From Pseudohalocynthiibacter aestuariivivens (GTDB lineage Bacteria > Pseudomonadota > Alphaproteobacteria > Rhodobacterales > Rhodobacteraceae), in assembly GCF_011040495.1 (NCBI RefSeq), contig NZ_CP049037.1, positions 1,116,001-1,180,000 on the forward strand: a DNA stretch of 64,000 nt, read 5' to 3'. Made by a program: the position numbers and the translations under genes. The number at the start of each line of letters is the position of its first letter. The stretch's first letter is position 1. Below, piece by piece: positions 1 to 9,003 of the stretch. The notes under the pieces were generated by a model, which worked only from the letters and a program-made list of their open reading frames with translations, was not told the DNA's origin and ran no database searches.

Positions 1-917
1 CGCTCGGTCTCGGTGCGCTCACTTTCCAGCACTTCGTCTGTCCAAGCGAGCGCCCAGTCCTGCCCCTCGGGCGCGCCCGCATCGCGCAACACGTCGTGCA
101 GAGGGCCAGTCTGTTGTGTGTAGCGGTGCGAATACATCGGCCCCACATGCAGACGACGCAACCGCTTGGGATGCAACTCGGGAAACGCCTCGTCAAAGCC
201 GCGCGCGATGGTCAACAATTTCAGCCCACCCAGCGCCTGCCCCATCAGATGCGCCTGCACTTCCGGCCAGCGCCCCTCATCCTTGGGCAACGCGCGCCGC
301 CCGCTATCCTCGACCTCCATCAAATAGATCGTTGGCAGGTTAATCTGGCTGTCATAAACAGCCCAATGCAATAAATAGCGCCGTCTGTCGCCTAGCCCGC
401 TCTGCCAGATCATTTGTGGATCGTTCTGCGCCCAGAACAGATGCCCGCGTTGCAACTCTTCGTAATATAGCCGCTGCGACAGCGCGAATTGCAAGCGTGT
501 TGGAATTTGCTGTGCGCCAATAATCTGTTCGACCATCTGCGCCTTGAGATGTTCCACATTCGGAAGGCTATCCAGATGCCGCCCGGCTTGTTGCGCGTCA
601 TTGGCCATGACCAGCAACTCATTGAACACGGGAAATCCGCTCTCGCGGTTATCCATCTGCAAAGAGCCAAAGAACTGCCCCGTGTCGCGCCCCACCAGCA
701 GGTATTTCATGCCCAGCGCGCGAAACGTGTAGGCGATGCCTTGGACATAGGCCACCAGCACCTCGACCTCATCCTTGGTCAGGTTGCCCTCTGCCTGCAT
801 GACTGCCGCCACCCGTCCCAAATGGCTGGTGATTTGCTCGAATTTGGCAAAGTAGCGGCGGCTGGCCATCAGATCGGTCAGCCCGACATGATCGGCTTTG
901 GGTGCGCGGTCACTCAT
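1..917 (-). CDS. Hypothetical protein, C-terminus cut by the left window edge
   Basis: An open frame runs leftward from an ATG at 917 to the window edge, about 305 codons without a stop, so the C-terminus is missing. The start reads MSDRAPKADHVGLTDLMASR. The readable part looks like a soluble protein with mixed helices and strands; I see no signal peptide or membrane segment and no catalytic motif I recognise. It begins 46 bases after the stop of the coiled-coil gene at 964-2040 on the same strand, so the two are probably co-transcribed and may work together. The ribosome binding site is weak. The product family is not recognised and no function is proposed. Confidence 0.75.
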   Translation of the reverse strand, partial: MSDRAPKADHVGLTDLMASRRYFAKFEQITSHLGRVAAVMQAEGNLTKDEVEVLVAYVQGIAYTFRALGMKYLLVGRDTGQFFGSLQMDNRESGFPVFNELLVMANDAQQAGRHLDSLPNVEHLKAQMVEQIIGAQQIPTRLQFALSQRLYYEELQRGHLFWAQNDPQMIWQSGLGDRRRYLLHWAVYDSQINLPTIYLMEVEDSGRRALPKDEGRWPEVQAHLMGQALGGLKLLTIARGFDEAFPELHPKRLRRLHVGPMYSHRYTQQTGPLHDVLRDAGAPEGQDWALAWTDEVLESERTETE

Positions 918-963
918 GGCGCAGATCCGCGCCGCCTGTCACCGAATTACGGTTACGCACGGT

Positions 964-2040
964 TCAGGCTCCATACAGGTTCTTGTCGTGCTTTTCGATA
1001 ATCGCCTGAAAACGCCGGGCAAAACGCTCGTCCGCCTTCGCCTTGGCCTCCAGCACGTCCCGCGCAAAAACCATATGCTCTTCGTGGCTTTCCATCATCT
1101 CGGCCATTTTCTTGTTGGTGGCCGCGCCGATGCCCGCCATCGCCTGTTGCGCCTCTTTGTCTGTTTCGACGCCAATCTCATTGATGCGGTGCGCCACATC
1201 CTGTTGCTGTGCGGTTTTCAGCGATTTGGTCAACGCATCATACAACACCACGCGCTGCTTGGTATCTGTCTGCAACTTGTTGATCAGTACCATCTGCGTC
1301 GCAGCCTGATTTTGCAGGCTGTCCACCCAAGTCTTACCCTTCTCGATATACCGCTCCAACGTCTGCGATTTGCTCAGCTTGACCTGCTCGGACTGCACCA
1401 GTTCGTTGTATTTCGAGTTGAGATCAGCCAGTTGCGTCTCCAGCTTGGTGCGTGCAGCAGCGTCCGTTTCGTTGGCGATCTTGTTCTCCAGCGCGATGAT
1501 TTCTGGGTCCATCGCGGTAATCTGGCTGCGGATATCCTCCAACTCGCCCACAGTCATCTCGCGCTCGTCCAGCGTGTCGGTCAGGTTCTCCCCGACCTTG
1601 GCTTTGTGCGTCTCCAGCGTGGCCAGTTGACTCTCCAACAGCCGCACGATCACGTCTGACTTGGAAATGAGATCCTGCAATTTATCGTCGATCGAGGCGG
1701 TGCGTACCCGGTCCTGCCGCATCGCGTCAGAGCGCGTTTTGCTAAAGAAACCGACGAAGCTTTCCCAGCCGGTCTTGTTGCGCATTTCGTCGAAGTCGCG
1801 GGAAAAGGCGGCGGTGATGTCGTCCAGCCCCATGATCAGTTCGGCAATATTGGCGTTCATCACCTCGGTATGGGCATGTACATCCTCCAGCGAGGCGTTC
1901 TCGATATCCAGAACCGCGTCCTCACCACCCCTGATCTTGGCGCGCGCCGCTTCGATCTGGCTGGTCACCTCGGCGATCTTGGCCTGTGCCGCGCTCACCT
2001 CTGCCTGCGATTCCCGTACCTGCGCATCCAAATTTGCCAT
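964..2040 (-). CDS. Coiled-coil protein of unknown function (358 aa)
   Basis: The 358-residue product is dominated by heptad-like runs rich in Ala, Glu, Lys, Gln and Leu, roughly residues 1-50 and 130-290, so it should form long coiled coils. A short non-coiled stretch near residues 90-110 (KTGWESFVGFFSKTRSDAM) separates them. There is no signal peptide or membrane segment. The overall look recalls cytoplasmic coiled-coil proteins found with TelA/KlaA-type toxic-anion-resistance genes, but that is an impression only and no ter/tel gene is visible here. The ATG at 2040 follows a purine-rich GGGGATCAGG. It is probably the first gene of an operon with the partial gene ending at the window edge. 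Confidence 0.8.
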   Translation of the reverse strand: MANLDAQVRESQAEVSAAQAKIAEVTSQIEAARAKIRGGEDAVLDIENASLEDVHAHTEVMNANIAELIMGLDDITAAFSRDFDEMRNKTGWESFVGFFSKTRSDAMRQDRVRTASIDDKLQDLISKSDVIVRLLESQLATLETHKAKVGENLTDTLDEREMTVGELEDIRSQITAMDPEIIALENKIANETDAAARTKLETQLADLNSKYNELVQSEQVKLSKSQTLERYIEKGKTWVDSLQNQAATQMVLINKLQTDTKQRVVLYDALTKSLKTAQQQDVAHRINEIGVETDKEAQQAMAGIGAATNKKMAEMMESHEEHMVFARDVLEAKAKADERFARRFQAIIEKHDKNLYGA

Positions 2041-2150
2041 TTCAGCCTGATCCCCGTTTTCATTCCGTTGCCCTCAATATACGGGGCCGCTACCCCATTT
2101 GAAATATCACGCGGGGCTGAGTCCATGAAAATCGCGGCATCAGGTGACGA

Positions 2151-2936
2151 TCAGCCGCCTTTTGGCGTCCATCTGGGCGGCCCGGACGCGCCGCTATCGC
2201 GGGTCAGGTTAACACTGTATTCGTAACGGTCAGGGCGATAGTAGGTTTCAAGATACTCGAACGCCGCATCATCCGCATCGCGCATTATGCGGCGCATCAA
2301 GGTCAGTGGCCCACCCACGGCAACATCCAGATGCGGTGCAATCTCGGGCGGGGCCGCCACAGCCGTCAGACGCTGTTCGATCTGCGCCGCCCGCAGCCCA
2401 GCGGCCTCTAGCACGCCGATAACGGTCCGGTTGCCTAACCCGTCCGTATCAATATGAGCCGCAGCCGCTGCGGTAAGATAACACGCAGAGTAGGAGATCG
2501 GCCCGATCGCATCGCGACGCACGCGGGTGATGCGCATAGCACCAGCCTCGCCTGCCTCGGCACCGGCCCAACGTGGCAGAACATCGTTCCCCGTCTCAAT
2601 CAGCGAAACGCTCGTGTCTGCCTCGAACTCGGCAATATTCTGGTTCAGCCCGTCAAAGCTGCCCGGATCAGCCCGCGCACTGACCGGAGGCGTCGCAAAT
2701 GTCCCCCGCCCGCGCTGGCGGGCAACCAGATTACGCTCTGCCAGCAGGGACATCGCATGCCGGACCGTAACACGCGAAACGTCAAAACGTCCTGCCAGCG
2801 TATCCTCGCTGGGCATCGGCGCATCACCCGGATAGTGCCCGGTTCTGATTTCGCGTTCCAGCACCATGAATATCTTGAAATAGAGTGGCATGACCTGCAT
2901 GGCGTCATGCCCCGTACCGCTGTCGATCCGGCTCAT
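2151..2936 (-). CDS. GntR family transcriptional regulator, HutC/UTRA type
   Basis: A 261-residue DNA-binding repressor-like protein. Residues about 15-85 form the GntR winged helix-turn-helix (PSEDTLAGRFDVSRVTVRHA, then RGRGTF), and residues about 95-255 match the UTRA effector domain that binds small metabolites (FEYLETYYRPDRYEY near the C-terminus is typical). Its ATG overlaps the stop of the aminotransferase gene (2933) by four bases, so the two form an operon and the regulator probably controls the aminotransferase. The ligand is unknown; UTRA proteins commonly bind amino acids, urocanate-like compounds or sugar phosphates. Confidence 0.9.
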   Translation of the reverse strand: MSRIDSGTGHDAMQVMPLYFKIFMVLEREIRTGHYPGDAPMPSEDTLAGRFDVSRVTVRHAMSLLAERNLVARQRGRGTFATPPVSARADPGSFDGLNQNIAEFEADTSVSLIETGNDVLPRWAGAEAGEAGAMRITRVRRDAIGPISYSACYLTAAAAAHIDTDGLGNRTVIGVLEAAGLRAAQIEQRLTAVAAPPEIAPHLDVAVGGPLTLMRRIMRDADDAAFEYLETYYRPDRYEYSVNLTRDSGASGPPRWTPKGG

Positions 2937-4225
2937 GGTGCGCCTCCCTCATCCGCCATCGCCTTAAAGGCAGCATCATAGGCGGTGATGGTCTCGGCAA
3001 TGTCAGCCGCATCATGCGCGGCAGTCGTATAGGTCAGCCCGCGCCCAATAATCTGAACACCTTCCCGCAGCAGATGCCCGGCAAAGCGCGCCGTCGCAGG
3101 AAAATCGGCCCGCGCAGTATCTGCCAGCCCGCGCATTTCTGCCACGCCCAGTGCCAACTGCACCGCTGATCCGGTCCGGTTGACCGTACAAACCGTACCA
3201 TTTCGAGCAGCCGCGTCCCGCAATCCTGTTTCAAGCTGTGCCGCCAACCCATCGATGTAAGGGTAAAGCGTCGGGGCATGCTCCATCAGATGCGAGATGC
3301 AGGCGACTGCCGCCGCGATCGAGACCGGGTTACCGTTGAACGTGCCGCGATGTAGCAACCTTCCGCTGCTGACCGGCTCCATCACCGCGTCCGATCCGAC
3401 GACTGCGCCGATAGGCAGCCCCCCGCCCATCGCCTTGCCAATTACCGCCATATCCGGAGTCACATCATGCACGGCCTGCGCGCCCCCAAGCGCCAACCGG
3501 TAGCCTGTTATGACCTCGTCAAAGATCAGCACCGCTCCGTGTTGCTTGGTCAATTTACGCGCTTCGGCCAAAAATCCGTTTGGCGGCGCAAAGCAGCCAC
3601 CATTCACGGCAACCGGTTCCAGAATCACGGCGGCATAATCAGAATTCAGCGTCTCAGCCAATGCCCTGGTGTCGCCCCAATCCAATATCGTCAGAGATGC
3701 GGCCGCCCCCGGATCCTGTCCAATCGTTCCGGGTCCATCATTTCCGGGTGCACCTGCAACATGCACGCCGTCCATCCAGCCATGATAATTTCCACGAAAT
3801 TTGACCACCTTGGTCCGGCCTGTTGCGGCACGGGCGATGCGCAACGCCAGTTGTATCGCTTCTGAACCAGTGCTGACAAACGCACATTTCTGAGCGGCAG
3901 GCAATGTCTCGCACACCAGCTCTGCCAGCGTCGCCTCGCCCTCATGCACACTGGCAGTGCGTAACCCGCGATCCAGTTCTGCCTTTACGGCATCAATCAC
4001 GCAACTGGGGGAATGACCAAGGATCAACGGCCCATATCCTGCCGCATAATCTATGAAACGGCTCCCGGTACGATCCCAGATATGCGCACCCGCTGCCCGG
4101 TCGGCCACGATGGGCGCGGGTTGCTGTCGCCCTCGGGGGGTCGAGGACACACCGTAGCTGAGCGTTTTCAGTGCGCGTTCGCGATAGGATTTTGCCGCAT
4201 CGAAGCTCGCAGGATCAGGCGTCAT
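2933..4225 (-). CDS. Class III PLP aminotransferase (glutamate-1-semialdehyde aminomutase-like)
   Basis: A pyridoxal-phosphate enzyme of the class III aminotransferase family, about 430 residues. Visible family features are VSTGSEAIQLALRIAR for cofactor phosphate binding, NYHGW, the IFDEVITGYR aspartate motif and the Schiff-base lysine at about residue 264 in GKAMGGGLPIG. The closest overall look is to glutamate-1-semialdehyde 2,1-aminomutase homologues, but the pairing with a UTRA regulator indicates a catabolic transaminase rather than tetrapyrrole synthesis. A GTG at 4237 is possible, but AAGAAGGTG sits at good spacing before the ATG at 4225, which I prefer. The gene overlaps the regulator at 2151-2936 by four bases. 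The substrate is unknown. Confidence 0.88.
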   Translation of the reverse strand: MTPDPASFDAAKSYRERALKTLSYGVSSTPRGRQQPAPIVADRAAGAHIWDRTGSRFIDYAAGYGPLILGHSPSCVIDAVKAELDRGLRTASVHEGEATLAELVCETLPAAQKCAFVSTGSEAIQLALRIARAATGRTKVVKFRGNYHGWMDGVHVAGAPGNDGPGTIGQDPGAAASLTILDWGDTRALAETLNSDYAAVILEPVAVNGGCFAPPNGFLAEARKLTKQHGAVLIFDEVITGYRLALGGAQAVHDVTPDMAVIGKAMGGGLPIGAVVGSDAVMEPVSSGRLLHRGTFNGNPVSIAAAVACISHLMEHAPTLYPYIDGLAAQLETGLRDAAARNGTVCTVNRTGSAVQLALGVAEMRGLADTARADFPATARFAGHLLREGVQIIGRGLTYTTAAHDAADIAETITAYDAAFKAMADEGGAP

Positions 4226-4357
4226 GGTGGGCTTCACCTTCTTAGTTATTATAATGTACTATCTTTAATATGTTTAAGGTAAAAACACACGACTTCCCAG
4301 CGATTTAATACCGCAAGGGTCTAGGAATTCTCGGTGCGCGGAAATTGGAGTACTGAG

Positions 4358-4894
4358 TCAGCCTGTGTGCTGAACATCCTCGTGAGCCTGCCCCATATGT
4401 TCGCGTTGCAGGAACATCAAACCGATGAATTCCAACCCTGAAATCATCGAATCCATCAACAACTCGACCAGTTTCGGGGTCGGCATGCGACCTTCGACCA
4501 AGTGGAATTCTTCGGGCACCTCGACAACGCCTAGCGTGGTGTAGGATTTAAAATTGTTCTGGAGGTGGTTACAGGTCCAGTCCATGTTCATCCGCAGTGG
4601 CATTTTCAGGAAATTGTTGGGCGACGTGTGCCAGATTGAGATGCCCTCTTCGTCGACCAGCTTGAATTCGAAACTCACGCCGGAATTTGGGTGGAACTCG
4701 CTCTCCATGATAGCGCGCGCGATACCCTGGCAACACTCGAACACATCGCGAAATTCTGACGATGCAAACCGTTCAGTCACAGTCTTCTCGGTGTCACGCC
4801 CACGGTAGGTGATGCGCACACTGCCCGATCCGTTCTGCGCCTCGGTTACATCTACCGATTTCACATCGATTTCGTAGGTTTGGGTTTCAAGCAT
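4358..4894 (-). CDS. Hypothetical protein (178 aa)
   Basis: A 178-residue soluble protein that I do not recognise. The N-terminal half alternates strands (ETQTYEIDVKSVDVTEA, SVRITYRGRD), while the C-terminal 40 residues look helical and amphipathic. It carries an FECCQG double cysteine near residue 53 and ends with EHMGQAHEDVQHTG, rich in His. There is no signal peptide. It is transcribed divergently from the RidA gene starting at 5073. The 3' end faces the promoter region of the aminotransferase at 4225, so it is probably monocistronic. No function is assigned. Confidence 0.75.
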   Translation of the reverse strand: MLETQTYEIDVKSVDVTEAQNGSGSVRITYRGRDTEKTVTERFASSEFRDVFECCQGIARAIMESEFHPNSGVSFEFKLVDEEGISIWHTSPNNFLKMPLRMNMDWTCNHLQNNFKSYTTLGVVEVPEEFHLVEGRMPTPKLVELLMDSMISGLEFIGLMFLQREHMGQAHEDVQHTG

Positions 4895-5072
4895 GGAATG
4901 GCTCCTGTCGCGAAAAGAAGGTCGCGGCCTGCCACCGTTTCCGGCGTTCGAGGTGGGCCGTCTTGGTTACAGCATAGACATAGGGCGCGCAGGCATCCAT
5001 GAAATAGTGGAGATGGAAATTAACTCTCTGCCCAGCACGTCGCCCGGTCAGCTACCACACAGGAGAATCCAG

Positions 5073-5459
5073 ATGAAAACCGTCCATGTCCCGGAAAAGT
5101 TTCGCCATTACTATGACAATTACCACTTTTCCGCAGCCGTCGACGCGGGCCCGATAGTCTATCTGTCGGGATGTACGGCATCGCATCCAGACAAGGACAT
5201 GCCAGACGATCCCGAAGCGCAGTTTCACGACGCCTTCGCCAAGCTGGGCGCCTATTTGGCCGAGGCCGGTCTGGGATTCGATGACGTAGTGGAAATCACC
5301 ACCTACCATGTTGATCTACGCAAACACGCCGAGGTCTTTGCCAAGGTAAAGGATCAGTATATGGGGGAACCTTACCCCGCGTGGACCGCAATCGGCGTGA
5401 CCGATTTCATGCACCCAAGAGCACTGGTCGAGATACGCGCGGTGGCGTGGCGCGGTTAG
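5073..5459 (+). CDS. RidA/YjgF family enamine/imine deaminase
   Basis: A small cytoplasmic Rid-family protein of 128 residues. Members hydrolyse reactive enamine/imine intermediates of PLP enzymes or act in catabolic ring-opening pathways. Family features are IVYLSGCTA, LGFDDVVEITTYHVDL and the C-terminal PRALVEIRAVAW, which contains the arginine of the active site. A longer frame extends upstream to 4893, but the ATG at 5073 is preceded by CAGGAGAATCCAG and starts where the family starts. It lies between the aminotransferase operon and the cluster ending at 5531, so either could supply its substrate. A hairpin follows the gene. Confidence 0.88.
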   Translation: MKTVHVPEKFRHYYDNYHFSAAVDAGPIVYLSGCTASHPDKDMPDDPEAQFHDAFAKLGAYLAEAGLGFDDVVEITTYHVDLRKHAEVFAKVKDQYMGEPYPAWTAIGVTDFMHPRALVEIRAVAWRG

Positions 5460-5487
5460 CTCTCCGACAGAACCAGCACGTTTATGC

Positions 5488-5523
5488 GCGCGGTGGTCCC
5501 AGCGTCCCAAGAGATCACCGCGC
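5488..5523. terminator. Convergent hairpin between ridA-like gene and aldehyde dehydrogenase
   Basis: The arms GCGCGGTG (5488-5495) and CACCGCGC (5516-5523) are perfect complements of 8 bp with a 20-base loop. The hairpin sits between the two converging genes ending at 5459 and 5531, so it could stop transcription from either side. No long T-run follows on either strand, so it is not a textbook intrinsic terminator. Confidence 0.45.
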
Positions 5524-5530
5524 CATGTTG

Positions 5531-7075
5531 TCAGCGCCGGATAAAGGGGTTCGGTATTTCCACCCCTGTCGAAATCCACACGCTTTTCAGCTCCAGATAC
5601 TCCATCATGCCAGCGATTCCGCCCTCACGCCCTGTGCCGCTCATCTTGAACCCGCCAAAAGGCGATGTGGTACTCGTCGAACGATAGTTGTTCACCCAGA
5701 TCGTTCCAGCGCGCACACGCTCAGTCATGCGAATGCCGCGTGCCAGATTCTGCGTCCAGACACCGGCTGCCAGTCCAAAATCCACGTCATTGGCGATGCG
5801 CACCGCATCGTCTTCGTCCTCGAACGGGATGACCGACAGCACGGGCCCGAACACTTCCTCCTGCGCGATGCGCATGTCGTTAGTGACGTCAGCGAAAATC
5901 GTCGGCTCGTAAAATAGGCCGTTAGGGTATCCAGCAACCCGAGCACGCTTGCCGCCACGCACCAGACGCGCGCCTTCGCCCAGCGCGATCTGAACATATT
6001 CTTCGATCTTGGCCATTTGTGGGGCCGTCGAAATAGGGGCGATCTGGGTCGCCGGATCGCTGGGATGGCCGAATTTTATATCCTTCAGGAAATCATCCAG
6101 CCGCGCCAGAAAATCGTCATGGATGGAACGCTGCAACAGCAGGCGTGACCCGGCAACGCAGGTCTGACCAGAGGCGGCAAATATCCCGGCGACGGCACCC
6201 TTGACCGCCTGTTCCAGATCCGCATCCTCAAAGATGATGTTGGGCGATTTGCCGCCCAATTCCATCGTCACCCGCTTCATCGACCGTGCCGCCTGCTCAT
6301 TGATGATCCGCCCGGCCTGCGGTCCGCCGGTAAAGGCGATCCGCTCGACCAGCGGATGCGATACCAGCGCCTCTCCCATCTCGTTGCCGAACCCGGTGAC
6401 GACGTTGACGACACCCTTGGGAAAACCGGCCAGTTCCACCAGCTTCACGAATTCCAGCAGCGAGGCGGAGGTAAACTCCGATGGCTTCAGCACCACGGTG
6501 TTGCCAGCGGCCAGTGCCGGCGCCAGCTTGAGCGACGTCAGCGGCAGCGGCGAATTCCACGGCATGATGCAGGCCACAACACCCAGCGGTTCGTAACGGG
6601 TAAAGTTGAAAACTCCGGGTTTGTCCGAGGGGATGGTGTCGCCCTGAATCTTGTCCGCGAGGCCACCGTAGTAATAGTAGTAGTTCGCCATGTATCGCAT
6701 CTGCATTTGCAGTTCCGAAATCAGCTTGCCGTTGTCTTTCATCTCGACCGCGGCCAGCCAATCGGCATTCTCGGAGATCAGATCACCGAGACGGCGCATC
6801 ATGTGCCCGCGCGCCGACGCCGATATGCCGCGCCATGCCGGGTTCTCGAACGCGTCAGCCGCGGCGCGACAGGCCGCGTCCACGTCGCTTGCAGTGCCGC
6901 GCGCTACCTCTGCCCAGACCTCGCCCGAGACCGGATCGGAGGTATCAAAATAGACGCCGGAGGACGGCACCGTGAACGCGCCGTTGATGTAATGGTCATA
7001 ACGCGGACGATCATGTGCGCCGATGCGCGTCGGCTGAATCTGTGGCGTGACCGGTTGGGGAAAGAGCGACGTCAT
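5531..7075 (-). CDS. NAD(P)+-dependent aldehyde dehydrogenase
   Basis: A 514-residue member of the aldehyde dehydrogenase superfamily, which oxidises an aldehyde to the acid with NAD(P)+. The catalytic cysteine is C306 in SGQTCVAGSR and the general base is E272 in MELGGKSPN, with the usual 34-residue separation. PWNSPLPLTSLKLAPALAAG and the C-terminal NNYRSTSTTSPFGGFKMSG are standard for the family. It starts five bases after the ABC ATPase stop (7081) and is the last gene of the leftward operon that begins with the flavin monooxygenase at 13309. It probably oxidises an aldehyde made in, or liberated by, that pathway. The substrate cannot be read from sequence. Confidence 0.93.
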   Translation of the reverse strand: MTSLFPQPVTPQIQPTRIGAHDRPRYDHYINGAFTVPSSGVYFDTSDPVSGEVWAEVARGTASDVDAACRAAADAFENPAWRGISASARGHMMRRLGDLISENADWLAAVEMKDNGKLISELQMQMRYMANYYYYYGGLADKIQGDTIPSDKPGVFNFTRYEPLGVVACIMPWNSPLPLTSLKLAPALAAGNTVVLKPSEFTSASLLEFVKLVELAGFPKGVVNVVTGFGNEMGEALVSHPLVERIAFTGGPQAGRIINEQAARSMKRVTMELGGKSPNIIFEDADLEQAVKGAVAGIFAASGQTCVAGSRLLLQRSIHDDFLARLDDFLKDIKFGHPSDPATQIAPISTAPQMAKIEEYVQIALGEGARLVRGGKRARVAGYPNGLFYEPTIFADVTNDMRIAQEEVFGPVLSVIPFEDEDDAVRIANDVDFGLAAGVWTQNLARGIRMTERVRAGTIWVNNYRSTSTTSPFGGFKMSGTGREGGIAGMMEYLELKSVWISTGVEIPNPFIRR

Positions 7076-7080
7076 TGCAA

Positions 7081-8208
7081 TCAGTCTCCGTTGGATGGGT
7101 TGGACGGGCTTGAGCCCGCAAAAGCGTGCATCTGTTGTGCAGACCAGCTGACCGGCACAGTGTCTCCGGGCGTGAATTCTGTGCCCGCCTCACTAACCGG
7201 ATGACGCGCGACCAAGGTGCCGACACCGTCAACCGCGATGCCCAGCCGTACATGGTCGCCGTGATAGACGACTTCCTCGATCCGCCCGTCAAAGCTGTTG
7301 TCGGCACCATCCGCATGGCTGATACGAATACTCTCGGGCCGTACCATCAGCGTCACCATCTCTCCGGCCTGCACGGCATCACCTGCCTGCATCGCCCTGA
7401 TTGGCGGCCCGTTTGCATTCATCTGCACCGATACGTCGCGGCCCTGCGTCGCATTTACCGTCCCATCAAGGCGGTTGTTTTCGCCCATGAAGGATGCCAC
7501 GAACGTCGTCTGCGGACGGGCATAGACATCGCGGGGTGGCCCGATCTGCTGAATGCGGCCTTCGTCAAACACCGCTATCCTGTCGGACATGGTCAGCGCC
7601 TCGGACTGATCATGCGTGACATAGAGCATGGCTATCCCCAGTTCCTCGTGCAGTCGCTTGATTTCGAGCTGCATGTGCTCACGCAACTGTTTGTCCAGCG
7701 CGCCCAGCGGCTCGTCCATCAGTACCATGCGCGGTTCGAACACCAGCGCGCGCGCCAACGCCACGCGCTGTTGTTGCCCGCCCGACAGCTGGGTCGGCAT
7801 CCGGTCCTTGAGCGCATCCAGCTTGACCATGCTCAGTGTGCGCTGAACCCGCGCTTCGATGTCAGATTTACCGATACGCCGCATACGCAGGGGAAAGGCA
7901 AGGTTTTCAGCTACCGTCATATGCGGAAAGAGCGCGTAGTTCTGGAACACGATCCCAAAATCACGCTTGTAGGTCGGCACATTATTGAGCGGCGCACCGT
8001 CGAACAGGATATTGCCCTTTGTTGGTGCCTCGAACCCGGCCAGCATCATCAGTGTCGTTGTCTTGCCCGATCCCGATGGGCCAAGCAGTGTCAGAAACTC
8101 GCCCTGCTCGATCCGCAGGTTGAGGTCATCAACGACCTTGGTCATCCCGTCATATACCTTGTCGACGCTCTCAAAAACAACGAGCGGCGCTCCATTAGCT
8201 TTGGTCAT
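7081..8208 (-). CDS. ABC importer ATP-binding protein (PotA type)
   Basis: The cytoplasmic ATPase subunit (375 aa) of a spermidine/putrescine-type importer. Walker A is GPSGSGKTT at about residues 43-51, the signature is [15 protein letters not shown], and Walker B is [12 protein letters not shown], followed by a C-terminal TOBE-type domain from about residue 280. Its start overlaps the stop of the permease at 8205 by four bases. The whole set (solute-binding protein, two permeases, ATPase) is embedded between catabolic enzymes, so the imported compound is likely the substrate of the flavin monooxygenase/imidase cluster rather than a free polyamine. Confidence 0.94.
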   Translation of the reverse strand: MTKANGAPLVVFESVDKVYDGMTKVVDDLNLRIEQGEFLTLLGPSGSGKTTTLMMLAGFEAPTKGNILFDGAPLNNVPTYKRDFGIVFQNYALFPHMTVAENLAFPLRMRRIGKSDIEARVQRTLSMVKLDALKDRMPTQLSGGQQQRVALARALVFEPRMVLMDEPLGALDKQLREHMQLEIKRLHEELGIAMLYVTHDQSEALTMSDRIAVFDEGRIQQIGPPRDVYARPQTTFVASFMGENNRLDGTVNATQGRDVSVQMNANGPPIRAMQAGDAVQAGEMVTLMVRPESIRISHADGADNSFDGRIEEVVYHGDHVRLGIAVDGVGTLVARHPVSEAGTEFTPGDTVPVSWSAQQMHAFAGSSPSNPSNGD

Positions 8209-9002
8209 TGGTTCACCTTCCCGGCGGTCAGTCGCTCGCCACGCCGCCGCACGGCCTCGCTGATGAATAGCAGAATGAACGACAACAGGATCATAATGAC
8301 CGCCGCCGCTGTGATGGTCGGGCTAAGGAATTCACGCAGACCCGCAAACATCTGGCGCGGCAGTGTGAATTCGCCCGGACTGGTGATAAAGATCGCGATC
8401 ACCAGCTCGTCAAAGGAAGTTGCAAATGCAAAGATCGCCCCAGCCGCCACGCCCGGCATGATCAGTGGCAAGACGATCTCCCTGAACGCTGTAACGGGCC
8501 GCGCGCCCAATGATAGGGCACCGCGCATCAGGTTCGGGTCAAACGTCTGTAGCGAGGCCAGTACTGTGATCAACACATAGGGTGTCGCGACGATGGTGTG
8601 CGCGACAATCAGCCCCCAAAGGGAGTTCGCCAGCCCGACCACGGAGAACGCCAGATACATCGACGCCGCCGTGACAATCAACGGCACCACCATCGGCAGT
8701 GACAAAAGGGCCAGCACCGTCGTCTTGCCGCGGAAATCGGTCAGGTTGATCCCGTAAGCCGCCGTTGTTCCCAGCACCGTGGCAATCACCATCGTGGCAA
8801 TCCCTACGATAAAGCTGTTCTTGGTTGCATCGAGCCAGCGTTCGGTCAGAAAGAAATCCTCGTACCACTGCAGCGAATACCCCGGCACCGGCAACGTCAG
8901 GATTTCACCCGACGAAAAAGACAGGGGGAAGATGACCAGCAAAGGTGCGACCAGAAAGAACAGCACGAGCCAGGCGAATATAGGGACAAAGATGCGTGTC
9001 AT
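8205..9002 (-). CDS. ABC importer permease (PotC type)
   Basis: An inner-membrane permease of 265 residues with about six transmembrane helices, the first starting at residue 5. It carries the EAA-type coupling loop (LSLGARPVTAFREIVLPLIMPGVAAG). It pairs with the permease starting at 10182, whose stop at 9004 lies one base before this gene, and overlaps the ATPase gene by four bases. It is typical of the PotBC/AfuB group of permeases for polyamines and related cations or anions. Confidence 0.92.
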   Translation of the reverse strand: MTRIFVPIFAWLVLFFLVAPLLVIFPLSFSSGEILTLPVPGYSLQWYEDFFLTERWLDATKNSFIVGIATMVIATVLGTTAAYGINLTDFRGKTTVLALLSLPMVVPLIVTAASMYLAFSVVGLANSLWGLIVAHTIVATPYVLITVLASLQTFDPNLMRGALSLGARPVTAFREIVLPLIMPGVAAGAIFAFATSFDELVIAIFITSPGEFTLPRQMFAGLREFLSPTITAAAVIMILLSFILLFISEAVRRRGERLTAGKVNQ

Positions 9003-9003
9003 C

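Noticed and set aside
4238..4300. Operator palindrome around ATTATAAT before the aminotransferase gene
   Set aside because: The 8-base core is symmetric but the flanks do not extend the symmetry, and the region is simply AT-rich promoter DNA.
7126..8580. 484-codon plus-strand open frame
   Set aside because: Antisense shadow of the PotA-type ATPase and permease genes; no domain or ribosome binding site.
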